The notes: generated from the letters alone by a model not told the origin. A DNA stretch of 5,661 nt from CAXGUU01 sp964012875 (GCA_964012875.1 CAXGUU010000219.1:1-5661), one strand, 5' to 3'. Counted from the stretch's first letter, positions 1 through 5,661 are shown. Program-made: numbers and translations.

Positions 1-158
1 CGGTAGGTCAGGTTGGAATGGCCACCTTCAAGGCGCGTCCATTGCAAGGGGGGGCTGAGCGTGTCGATGTGCTCGGCAATCCAGGCTTCAACTTTCGGAA
101 CGTCGTAGCCTTCGGGGTTCGAGCCGGAATCGGAGTTAGTCGAAATGTCTTGTGCCAT
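1..158 (-). CDS. Phosphotransferase family protein (APH/choline kinase-like), N-terminal fragment cut by window edge
   Basis: Reading the minus strand from an ATG at 158 gives 52 codons with no stop before the window edge. Residues 21-40 resemble the short N-terminal helix that opens COG3173-type phosphotransferases, and residues 43-52 read LEGGHSNLTY, which matches the glycine-rich nucleotide-binding loop of the APH superfamily (GG-x-SN-x-T-Y). Known members use ATP to phosphorylate aminoglycosides, choline or, for ACAD10/11- and LvaA-type proteins, hydroxyacyl-CoA. The catalytic HGDxxxxN and DxD-like motifs would lie outside the window, so substrate class cannot be judged. The first 15 or so residues (rich in S, N and D) look like a disordered tail. 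No good Shine-Dalgarno precedes the ATG. The gene is divergent from the secreted hydrolase. The family call rests on one short but characteristic motif. Confidence 0.75.
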   Translation of the reverse strand, partial: MAQDISTNSDSGSNPEGYDVPKVEAWIAEHIDTLSPPLQWTRLEGGHSNLTY

Positions 159-197
159 GATTACTTAGTCGCTGGCCAGTTGAGGCGGCGACGCTAC

Positions 198-226
198 GTT
201 ATAGCTACACTTTTGCGTGGACACAA
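198..226 (-). promoter_or_regulatory. Putative sigma70-type promoter for the leftward phosphotransferase gene
   Basis: On the minus strand, TTGTGT (226-221) is separated by exactly 17 bases from TATAAC (203-198). The -10 box matches five of six consensus positions, while the -35 box matches only the TTG. Initiation near 191 would leave a leader of about 30 bases before the ATG at 158. It lies in the 155-base spacer between divergent genes, the expected place for a promoter. This is pattern matching only. Confidence 0.35.
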
Positions 227-273
227 GCGCCTCGACTGTGCCATTCAGGGAATCGTTTGCGCAGCATCTCAAT

Positions 274-279
274 TACAAT
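274..279 (+). promoter_or_regulatory. Possible -10 element for the secreted amidohydrolase
   Basis: TACAAT at 274-279 matches five of six positions of the -10 consensus, but no convincing -35 hexamer lies 16-18 bases upstream. If used, transcription would begin near 286 and the leader would exclude the TTG at 257, leaving the ATG at 314 as start. It is listed because it bears on the start choice, and it is weak evidence. Confidence 0.2.
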
Positions 280-313
280 CGGGGCGGTCACCAGAGACAG
301 TCGAGTCAACTAT

Positions 314-2068
314 ATGTCCCTCGCTACACACCGCATTGACCAGAAGCCCACACGATGGCTGAACCGCAAACCTGCATTTATCGGTTTAGCGGCATTTCTG
401 TTGGTACTGTCATTGCCTGCCACTGCAACATCCTTCGCGGACGCGGTGTATATCAACGCACAGGTCTACACGGTCGACGAAAACAACATGTGGGCGGATT
501 CCTTCGCCTTAAAAGATGGCAAATTTGTCGCCGTCGGCAGTCGCAACAGCGTCGCGTCGATGGTTTCAACAGCGACACCGGTGATCGATCTGAAGAAGCG
601 CATGGTCATGCCGGGCATTCACGATACCCACCTCCATTCCTCAGTTGCTGGCGAGCTGATGCGACTGCAGTGTTACTTCCGCACCAACGATCTGGCCGAG
701 GTCAAGAAGATTCTTCGGGAGTGTGCCGCGAAGGCCGCCCCGGGCGAATGGATTCGTGGCGGGCAGTGGACCATGGCCTTGTTCGAACCCGGGGTGACGC
801 CCAAGAAGCTGCTTGATGAAATCGTGCCGGACAATCCCGTGTTTCTAATGGACTGGTCGTGGCACAACGGCTGGGTTAACTCGAAAGCGCTCGAGCGACT
901 GAGCATAGACCGCGAAACGCCCGACCCCAAGGGTGGCGTCATCGTGCGCGACGAGGCGACGGGCGAAACAACCGGCATCCTCATGGATAACGCGACCTAT
1001 TCCGTAATGCGTGGACTGCCCGCTTATGCGACAGCGCAGCGCGCGAGTGCGCTTGAATGGAGCCTCAACTTCATCGCGCAATTTGGCGTGACCACAGTCA
1101 AGGAAGCCATCGTGACGCGCGAGATTGCCGAGGCATTCACTGAGCTCTCACGACGCGGCGGCCTGCCCGTACGGGTCAACACGGCGATGACCTGGAAGAT
1201 TCCGGTTGCGCGCTCGCATGAAGACGAAATCGCGTTGCTCGCCGAACACGAAAGATTCGCAACCAATCGGGTGAGCACCGGCTTCGCCAAGATCATGCTC
1301 GACGGCGTACCCATTCCGCCCAAATTTACTGCCGCGATGCTGGAGCCCTACCTGCCCAACGAGAACCTCAAGGAAGGCTGGCGTGGCGAACTCATTTTCG
1401 ACCCTGAAACGTTAAATGCCGATGTCGGTCGACTGCACGGCCAGGGTTTCTCGATCAAGATTCATTCAACCGGTGATCGCGCAGTCCGTGCCGCACTCGA
1501 TGCGTTTGAACAGGCGCGGGCGTCGGGTAAACACCTGGACACAATTCACGAAGTGTCACACGCGGAGTTGATTCACCCGAGCGATATCCCACGTTTCGCG
1601 GAACTGAATGTCGCTGCCGAAATGTGTCCGATCCTGTGGCACCCGATTCACGGACTCGACTGGGCGGCCTGGATTGGCCCGGAGCGCGCAGTCTGGCCAG
1701 TCAGGAATCTCGTCGAATCGGGCGCCCTGGTCACCTACGGCTCTGACTGGTCTGTGGTGCCAACGCCGAACCCTTGGCCCGGTATTGAAGCAATGGTGAC
1801 GCGGGCCGATCCTTACACCAACGGCAGCGAAACGCTGTCGGCGGAGCAGGCTGTCGATTTGGCAACAACCATTCGTATTTTCACCCTGAACGGCGCACAC
1901 GCCAACGGCGCCAGCGCGACCTCGGGCTCAATCGAGGTCGGTAAAGATGCCGATTTCATCGTCCTTGACCGCAATATTTTCGAAGTCCCGATTACCGACG
2001 TGAGCGAAACGGGGATCGTGTTCTCCGCGGTTGGCGGCATACCGGTCGTCAACACGCTTGAGCAGTGA
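314..2068 (+). CDS. Secreted amidohydrolase family protein (Amidohydro_3, YtcJ-like)
   Basis: The 584-residue product (from ATG 314) is a metal-dependent hydrolase of the amidohydrolase superfamily, Amidohydro_3 branch, whose members hydrolyse amides, N-formyl compounds or similar C-N bonds. Visible motifs, numbered from this ATG, are: DTHLH at 104-108 with the HxH metal pair (H106, H108); FAKIMLDG at 324-331; IHSTGDRA at 383-390 with metal ligand H384; VSHAE at 414-418 with H416; and YGSDWS at 475-480 with catalytic D478. The closing GSIEVGKDADFIVLD segment (about 539-553) is the usual C-terminal beta-sandwich signature. A Sec-type signal peptide is clear: a basic n-region, a hydrophobic stretch at about residues 21-36, then a likely cleavage after TSFA (about 42). 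No lipobox cysteine is present, so a soluble periplasmic or secreted enzyme is inferred. A TTG at 257 with AGGG upstream would add 19 residues; the ATG is preferred because it gives a shorter n-region. All metal ligands appear intact. Substrate is unknown. Confidence 0.9.
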   Translation: MSLATHRIDQKPTRWLNRKPAFIGLAAFLLVLSLPATATSFADAVYINAQVYTVDENNMWADSFALKDGKFVAVGSRNSVASMVSTATPVIDLKKRMVMPGIHDTHLHSSVAGELMRLQCYFRTNDLAEVKKILRECAAKAAPGEWIRGGQWTMALFEPGVTPKKLLDEIVPDNPVFLMDWSWHNGWVNSKALERLSIDRETPDPKGGVIVRDEATGETTGILMDNATYSVMRGLPAYATAQRASALEWSLNFIAQFGVTTVKEAIVTREIAEAFTELSRRGGLPVRVNTAMTWKIPVARSHEDEIALLAEHERFATNRVSTGFAKIMLDGVPIPPKFTAAMLEPYLPNENLKEGWRGELIFDPETLNADVGRLHGQGFSIKIHSTGDRAVRAALDAFEQARASGKHLDTIHEVSHAELIHPSDIPRFAELNVAAEMCPILWHPIHGLDWAAWIGPERAVWPVRNLVESGALVTYGSDWSVVPTPNPWPGIEAMVTRADPYTNGSETLSAEQAVDLATTIRIFTLNGAHANGASATSGSIEVGKDADFIVLDRNIFEVPITDVSETGIVFSAVGGIPVVNTLEQ

Positions 2069-2093
2069 GCGCGAGGCTTTTCGTCCCGATAGT

Positions 2094-2099
2094 TATAAT
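2094..2099 (+). promoter_or_regulatory. Perfect TATAAT -10-like hexamer upstream of the PhyH gene
   Basis: A consensus TATAAT sits in the 66-base gap, 35 bases before the PhyH start. The hexamers 16-18 bases upstream do not resemble TTGACA and there is no extended TG element. It may give the oxygenase its own start near 2106, or be a chance match; co-transcription with the hydrolase remains possible. Confidence 0.3.
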
Positions 2100-2122
2100 C
2101 CCGCAATGGCATCGCAGCAATC

Positions 2123-2127
2123 GAGGG
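2123..2127 (+). promoter_or_regulatory. Shine-Dalgarno of the PhyH gene
   Basis: GAGGG ends seven bases before the ATG at 2135. This is the clearest ribosome binding site in the window and supports that ATG as the start. Confidence 0.6.
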
Positions 2128-2134
2128 TGTTGAT

Positions 2135-3025
2135 ATGAAGCCTGCTGAAATTCTTAAGCGTGCGCCGAAAATACTGACCGAGGCACAACGTCGAACCTAT
2201 TTTGAAGACGGTTTCGTACTCCTGCCAGGCCTGATCGACGATGCTTGGCTCAAACGCCTGCGGCAGGTATCAGCCCGATTCGTCGAGCAATCACGCTCGT
2301 TCAGTCAATCCGATGGTAAATTCGACCTTGAAGATTCACACACCGCCGAGTCGCCAAAACTCAGACGCCTTTCGTTGCCGGTCGACCATGACGAGACATT
2401 TCGCGAGTTCGCTTTCAAAGGGCCGGTGGTCGATGTCGCCGAAGATTTGCTGGGTCCCGATGTCTGCTATCACCACTCGAAACTCAACTACAAGTGGAGT
2501 CACGGCGGTGAAGAAGTCAAATGGCATCAGGATATTCACTATTGGCCGCACACGGACTTTTCGCCGCTGACGATTGGTGTCTACCTCGAAGACGTTGACG
2601 ATGATATGGGCCCCATGGGCATCGTGCCGGTTTCACATACGGGCAAGCTTTACAGCCTTGCCGATGAAAACGGCAACTGGACCGGCGCAATCCGGAACGA
2701 TGAGATTGACAGCGCCAACATCGAAACGGCCGTCTACCTAAAAGGCCCGGCAGGGTCGATCACGGTACACAACTGCTGTTCGGTGCATGGCTCGGCTCCA
2801 AACCTGTCGACCCGAGTACGCCCGCTGCTGCTGCAAACCTATACCGCGGGCGACTCCATTCCGCTGCAAACCATCGGTACCAATGGCCTGGGTCAGTACG
2901 CCAACACGATGGTGCGCGGATCGCGGCCTGACTACCTTGAGATCGCAGGGCGCCAGGTACCCACAGCGCCCGATTATTCCGGCGGCTACACGTCGATATT
3001 TGCCGTCCAGCAGGACGGTTCGTGA
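2135..3025 (+). CDS. Phytanoyl-CoA dioxygenase family protein (PhyH)
   Basis: The 296-residue cytoplasmic protein belongs to the PhyH family of Fe(II)/2-oxoglutarate-dependent oxygenases, which hydroxylate a substrate while converting 2-oxoglutarate to succinate and CO2. The iron-binding facial triad is visible: H131-x-D133 in VKWHQDIHYW, and distal H218 in SVHGSAPN. R229 lies 11 residues after H218, the spacing of the 2-oxoglutarate-binding arginine in human PHYH. Residues 18-33 (QRRTYFEDGFVLLPGL) are the typical opening of the family, and the SPLTIGVYLEDV segment (143-154) leads into the usual MGPMGIVPVSH loop. Length is normal and nothing is truncated. No signal peptide is present. It lies 66 bases after the secreted hydrolase on the same strand, so co-transcription is plausible. 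Bacterial members act on diverse substrates (acyl-CoA, ectoine, halogenation sites, small metabolites), so phytanoyl-CoA itself should not be assumed. Confidence 0.92.
   Translation: MKPAEILKRAPKILTEAQRRTYFEDGFVLLPGLIDDAWLKRLRQVSARFVEQSRSFSQSDGKFDLEDSHTAESPKLRRLSLPVDHDETFREFAFKGPVVDVAEDLLGPDVCYHHSKLNYKWSHGGEEVKWHQDIHYWPHTDFSPLTIGVYLEDVDDDMGPMGIVPVSHTGKLYSLADENGNWTGAIRNDEIDSANIETAVYLKGPAGSITVHNCCSVHGSAPNLSTRVRPLLLQTYTAGDSIPLQTIGTNGLGQYANTMVRGSRPDYLEIAGRQVPTAPDYSGGYTSIFAVQQDGS
3003..3018 (+). terminator. Short GC hairpin at the 3' end of the PhyH gene (possible weak terminator)
   Basis: CCGTCC (3003-3008) and GGACGG (3013-3018) form a perfect six-pair stem with an AGCA loop, ending five bases before the stop codon's first base at 3023. 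No T-run follows, so it does not meet the usual rule for a factor-independent terminator. It might block 3' exonucleases or be a coding coincidence. The gene is convergent with the NUDIX gene, with only 56 bases between stops. Confidence 0.2.
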
Positions 3026-3081
3026 CGCGCTTTACGGACCCCGAGTGTTCGATCAAAGGACAGGTCCCGAGCCGAATCCTT

Positions 3082-3903
3082 TTACGCTTCCCACAGCCTG
3101 ACCCATCCTGACTCGATCTCGAGATCAGCGGCGGCGTATCCCGGGTCACCGGGGAGCACGACCCGGTATTCGCCATCCGGGTCGGCGACCCGCACCCGGC
3201 GATAAGGCAGACGACGCGAAGCGGCGGCCATCGCCGCCGACGCGGTCGGATAACGTTCCAGGCACGCCACCATGCGCACCGTCGGCGTCATCATTTCGAA
3301 GGTCCCGGCGCGCCAGTTGGCTAACGCCTCTCGCGGGCGCACCCACACCCAGTCGACGATTTCGTGATCATCGTGCCGGGGTTCCTGCCCATGCGGCGCA
3401 CGCGCCAGGAAAAACCGTGCGTCGAAGCGGCGCGGCGCACCCACAGGGGTAATGAAGCGCGCCACCTCCTCGAGCGCAGTGGCGTCGAATACCAGCTGCT
3501 CGGCTAGTACCAGGTCAGCAAAGATGGATTCATCGTCGAGCACCTGCTCGCGCCAGCGACTGACGTTCTCCTCGCTGACTGAACCCACTGCGAGGATCAA
3601 TCCGGCCTCTTCCAATGTTTCCCTGCAGGCCGCAAGCCACCAGGCGAGTCCGCCGTGATCAACGCCCAGGCGTCGCGAGGCTTCCCGGTTGCTAAGGCCG
3701 GCGAATACGGTTTCGAGTGAATCTATGTGATCTTCCGGATCAACGCGGCCGCCGGGGAACACCCACATATCGGGCGCGAACACGACCCGTGCAGTACGCT
3801 TCACCATCAGGACGTGGAGATCCGGCCGGTCATCGACCAGCATCACGGTTGCCGCGGGTCGAACCGGCACTGAGTCCGGATCGAAATCGTCGTCAGTTTT
3901 CAT
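3082..3903 (-). CDS. NUDIX hydrolase, NUDT19-like with split Nudix box
   Basis: The 273-residue protein is a NUDIX hydrolase, a family that cleaves nucleoside diphosphates linked to another group, with Mg2+ or Mn2+. Residues 14-53 show the first strands and the WVFPGGRVD motif. The second half of the Nudix box, RETLEEAGL, is at 94-102 with metal-binding E98 and E99. The glycine of FPGG (G52) lies 42 residues before R94 instead of the usual 14, so about 28 residues are inserted in the box. Such a split is a hallmark of the NUDT19/RP2 group, where mouse NUDT19 is a CoA diphosphatase. The C-terminal part has a WVRPREAL segment at 187-194 and ends with a PGDPGY motif (251-256) seen in bacterial relatives. 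ATG 3903 is chosen because an in-frame TGA directly abuts it; AGTAGG at 3914-3909 is a weak ribosome site. It is convergent with PhyH. CoA or acyl-CoA as substrate is inferred. Confidence 0.88.
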   Translation of the reverse strand: MKTDDDFDPDSVPVRPAATVMLVDDRPDLHVLMVKRTARVVFAPDMWVFPGGRVDPEDHIDSLETVFAGLSNREASRRLGVDHGGLAWWLAACRETLEEAGLILAVGSVSEENVSRWREQVLDDESIFADLVLAEQLVFDATALEEVARFITPVGAPRRFDARFFLARAPHGQEPRHDDHEIVDWVWVRPREALANWRAGTFEMMTPTVRMVACLERYPTASAAMAAASRRLPYRRVRVADPDGEYRVVLPGDPGYAAADLEIESGWVRLWEA

Positions 3904-4266
3904 TCAGCCTACTCTGGGGACATTTGTCTCTTGCTTTCGCGGTAGCTTACTGCAAGCGCTCAAAGCATAGCTGCTGGTAGTTTGAAGAGCGTGCGTATCC
4001 GAAGCCGAAGCCGAGACGCCGGGCCATACGGCGATAGCCAGCCGATTTTCAGGCGACAACCGGCGTTGTGAAAACCGACACGCACGACCCGGTCGACGGG
4101 CGTCGTCCTGTTGAGCTTTGCGCTTGAAACCCGCGCGACCGCTACCAGCGCCCGCGGTGAGACCTTGTGGTTACGCGCGCGATTCGGCGTAGCTGCGGCG
4201 GAATTCTGGATGCATGCAGCTGATGCGCAATCAGAATTGACTCAGATCGATCAGAGGGCAGGATGC
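3904..4266. other. 363-base intergenic region without a supportable gene
   Basis: This gap separates two minus-strand genes and lacks any ORF with a recognisable domain, and I see no tRNA or known riboswitch. It holds 2.7 copies of a six-base tandem repeat (CCGAAG, from 3999), a seven-base inverted repeat (ACGCCGG 4016-4022 with CCGGCGT 4060-4066), a stronger hairpin at 4084-4106, and an eight-base palindrome TGCATGCA near 4209. Two frames are open but without an ATG and with no familiar motif: minus 4170-3904, in frame with and ending immediately before the NUDIX start, and plus 4072-4287, running antisense into the end of the phosphotransferase gene. It could be leader sequence, a decayed gene or a small RNA locus. 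None of these is established. Confidence 0.5.
4084..4106. repeat. GC-rich hairpin-forming inverted repeat
   Basis: ACGACCCG (4084-4091) pairs with CGG (4097-4099) and GTCGT (4102-4106), giving eight base pairs with a five-base loop GTCGA and a two-base GC bulge on the right arm. No T-run follows directly on either strand, so it is not a standard terminator. It lies about 160 bases past the phosphotransferase stop and 180 bases before the NUDIX start. It may be an RNA structure or protein binding site; function is unknown. Confidence 0.4.
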
Positions 4267-5301
4267 CTAATGACGTCTCAACAGTAATAAACGCCTCGCA
4301 TTTCCAATCATGTGGGGGAAGGCCTCACCGAACATTTCCCAGGCCTCGTTGGGACGCCGCCCGCTACGATGTTCTTCGAAGTAATAAGCCGTAATACTGG
4401 CGATACGGTAGGTAGCAAGGGCGCGGTACCAGCCGAGGTCCTCCAGACTGCCGTGGGCGAGCCGGGGTACGGTTTCAATGTAGCGCGCAACCAGCGTTTC
4501 CGGCCGCGGCTGCCAGCCCATGTGACGGTGACGTGACGGTCCCCAGCTATCACGGTCATAAATCATGTAAAGCCAGCCGACGTCGAGCAGGCTCGGACCA
4601 ATCGTCGCACCCTCCCAATCCACCACCCCCGACAGGCGCTCGCCGTCGAAGACCCAGTTATTTGAGTAATAGTCGCCGTGCGTAAGTCCATGCGGGATGT
4701 GGGCCGGCTGTGTCTCGATCAGCAAATCACGCAGCGCGTGGCCCTGGCGTACCCAATCGGGGTTCTGTGCTTTGTGAAAAATTTTCGCCCAGTGTTCAAT
4801 TTCGTCGTCGACGTGACGATGTCCGTCCCAGCCGTCGAAAGCCTTTGACACGTCGATCGCATGCATGCGCCCAAGTACGTCGACGGCCTGGCTGAACATT
4901 CCAGTCGCGTTGGGCAGGCCTCGCTTGGCGTCATCGCGAAACAAATCGGGCGGCGAGCCTCCGGCCAGTCGCGACATCATCAGGTAAGGCGCCTCGAAGA
5001 TCGACTCGTCGTCGGACCAGTAACACGCGCGTGGCGCTGGGATGTTGTTAGCTTCGAGCGCCTGCAACAGCGGCACCTGGCGCAGGACGTCGAAGTTATT
5101 CCTGCGTGCAACCCCGGGCGGCGGCATTTTCAGAACCAGGCGTTGATGAACCTTCGTGCCGTCCAGAACATCGAAACCGATGGTTATACCGGAATGTCCG
5201 CCGAGCGAGCCGACATCTGCCACTCTCGAATTTGCGCCGAAGGTTTCGGATGCCCAGGTGTTCAGACGGGCGCCAAAGTCGATGCTTGCTTCCACGGACA
5301 T
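4267..5301 (-). CDS. Phosphotransferase family protein (APH/choline kinase-like)
   Basis: The 344-residue protein is a complete APH-superfamily kinase of the COG3173 type. Its glycine-rich loop is SLGGHSGIT (32-40), the ATP-binding lysine is probably K58 in LVLKMP, the catalytic HGDYYSNN is at 208-215 (D210 base, N215 metal ligand), and the metal-binding aspartate D228 is in GVVDWEG with D240 following. All residues needed for phosphotransfer are present. The length fits stand-alone members related to the kinase domain of ACAD10/11 and to LvaA of Pseudomonas levulinate catabolism, which phosphorylate 4-hydroxyacyl-CoA; other relatives act on choline, macrolides or unknown substrates. No signal peptide or membrane segment is visible, so it should be cytoplasmic. 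It follows the carboxyltransferase gene by 58 bases on the same strand, and I see no strong promoter between them, which suggests co-transcription. No good Shine-Dalgarno precedes the ATG at 5301. It is a second family member within this window, and its loop lacks the Asn seen in the left-edge copy. Confidence 0.9.
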   Translation of the reverse strand: MSVEASIDFGARLNTWASETFGANSRVADVGSLGGHSGITIGFDVLDGTKVHQRLVLKMPPPGVARRNNFDVLRQVPLLQALEANNIPAPRACYWSDDESIFEAPYLMMSRLAGGSPPDLFRDDAKRGLPNATGMFSQAVDVLGRMHAIDVSKAFDGWDGHRHVDDEIEHWAKIFHKAQNPDWVRQGHALRDLLIETQPAHIPHGLTHGDYYSNNWVFDGERLSGVVDWEGATIGPSLLDVGWLYMIYDRDSWGPSRHRHMGWQPRPETLVARYIETVPRLAHGSLEDLGWYRALATYRIASITAYYFEEHRSGRRPNEAWEMFGEAFPHMIGNARRLLLLRRH

Positions 5302-5333
5302 ATTTGCTAATCAGCATGCGACACAATTTCGCA

Positions 5334-5344
5334 CCCCTTAGGGG
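5334..5344. repeat. Small hairpin between the carboxyltransferase and phosphotransferase genes
   Basis: CCCC (5334-5337) and GGGG (5341-5344) flank a three-base TTA loop, about 30 bases upstream of the phosphotransferase ATG. Next to it, TGCGA (5317-5321) and TCGCA (5329-5333) form another five-pair inverted repeat with a seven-base loop. Neither is followed by a T-run on the minus strand. They could be mRNA structures in the intercistronic leader; the stems are short and may be chance. Confidence 0.25.
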
Positions 5345-5359
5345 GCAACAACTGCGACT

Positions 5360-5661
5360 TCAGCTCCGGCTGAGGATGATCTCACCGTCAGGACGCGACA
5401 CGCGCACCTGCTTTGGTCGCTTCAATGTGATCAGGTGGTCAACTAGTGCCTGCATGTCCAGCTCATCTTCGTAATCATAAGTGCGCTTCACCGGACCGGC
5501 TGCGCGCGCAGCGTTCAGGTCTTCCTCTGGTACGAGGTAGCGTAACAACAATTCTTCGTCACTGATTCGCTTGCCGCCATACTGCTCGCGCATCTCGTTT
5601 AGCGAAGGTTGCGGACGCTGCCAGTCCCTCAGACGCCGGCCCTGGTCGCTCGAAAACACGC
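5360..5661 (-). CDS. Probable biotin-dependent carboxyltransferase subunit (pyruvate carboxylase B / transcarboxylase 5S-like), C-terminal fragment
   Basis: The frame is open from the right window edge to a TGA at 5362-5360, giving 99 visible C-terminal residues; the GTG at 5659-5657 is an internal valine codon, not a start. The segment MREQYGGKRISDEELLLRYLVPEEDL (visible residues 23-48) resembles the C-terminal portion of pyruvate/oxaloacetate carboxyltransferase proteins (HMGL-like plus PYC_OADA domains), where an YG-x-ISDEELLLRYL motif precedes a short tail. The last 35 residues fit the tail that often closes such subunits, with ALVDHLITLK helix then a VRVSRPDGEIIL strand pair. The TIM-barrel catalytic region with its metal-binding and carboxylated lysine lies outside the window, so activity cannot be assessed. 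Related proteins transfer CO2 between biotin and pyruvate or oxaloacetate. It is the first of two closely spaced minus-strand genes. The family call is from motif memory, with moderate confidence. Confidence 0.6.
   Translation of the reverse strand, partial: VFSSDQGRRLRDWQRPQPSLNEMREQYGGKRISDEELLLRYLVPEEDLNAARAAGPVKRTYDYEDELDMQALVDHLITLKRPKQVRVSRPDGEIILSRS

Noticed and set aside
18..362. 114-codon plus-strand open frame at the left edge
   Set aside because: It overlaps the minus-strand APH fragment, whose GGHSNLTY motif is characteristic, and runs into the hydrolase start. No recognisable motif.
2069..2085. Possible terminator after the hydrolase (AGC...GCTTTT)
   Set aside because: The stem would be three pairs only; the T-run is short.
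3036..3067. GGACC ... GGTCC inverted repeat between PhyH and NUDIX as a bidirectional terminator
   Set aside because: Only five pairs with a 22-base loop and no T-run on either strand.
4072..4287. 71-codon plus-strand open frame in the long gap
   Set aside because: No ATG near its beginning, no ribosome site, no familiar motif, and it runs antisense into the phosphotransferase 3' end.
4522..4540. Direct repeat GTGACGGT, two copies 11 bases apart
   Set aside because: It falls inside the phosphotransferase coding region, encoding an RHRH stretch, and is too short to imply a mobile or regulatory element.
4861..5310. 149-codon plus-strand open frame
   Set aside because: Fully antisense to the phosphotransferase gene, whose kinase motifs are intact; a shadow frame in GC-rich DNA.
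5302..5359. TTGTTG with 17-base spacing to AATTGT as a promoter for the phosphotransferase
   Set aside because: The -10 hexamer matches only three of six consensus positions.

Overview
The window reads as an ordinary chromosomal stretch from a moderately GC-rich, Gram-negative heterotroph, most likely a proteobacterium. A marine-type gammaproteobacterium would fit, but that is inference from gene content and from the Sec signal peptide on a large metal hydrolase. No ribosomal RNA, tRNA, CRISPR array, transposase or phage gene was seen. Six genes are present, two of them cut by the window edges.

Left edge to 2068: the first 52 codons of an APH/choline-kinase-like phosphotransferase run leftwards off the edge (158 to 1, minus). 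It is divergent from a secreted, signal-peptide-bearing Amidohydro_3 (YtcJ-type) hydrolase on plus (about 314 to 2068). The 155-base divergent spacer holds a plausible sigma70-type promoter for the minus gene. After a 66-base gap with a clear Shine-Dalgarno, a phytanoyl-CoA dioxygenase family (PhyH) non-haem iron oxygenase follows on plus (2135 to 3025), possibly co-transcribed with the hydrolase.

3026 to the right edge: all genes are on minus. In transcription order they are the last 99 codons of a probable pyruvate/oxaloacetate-type carboxyltransferase subunit (5661 to 5360), a second complete APH-family phosphotransferase (5301 to 4267), a 363-base gap with inverted repeats but no supportable gene (4266 to 3904), and a NUDT19-like NUDIX hydrolase with a split Nudix box (3903 to 3082). 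The NUDIX gene is convergent with the PhyH gene.

Several of these families (PhyH, NUDT19-like NUDIX, ACAD10/11- and LvaA-like APH kinases, biotin-dependent carboxyltransferase) commonly act on CoA or acyl-CoA compounds. The neighbourhood may therefore serve oxidation of unusual acyl or hydroxyacyl substrates. No single gene here fixes a substrate, and strand changes and the 363-base gap show it is not one operon. I found no convincing new system. The better leads are the two APH kinases within 5.7 kb, the secreted hydrolase next to PhyH, and the structured 363-base gap.
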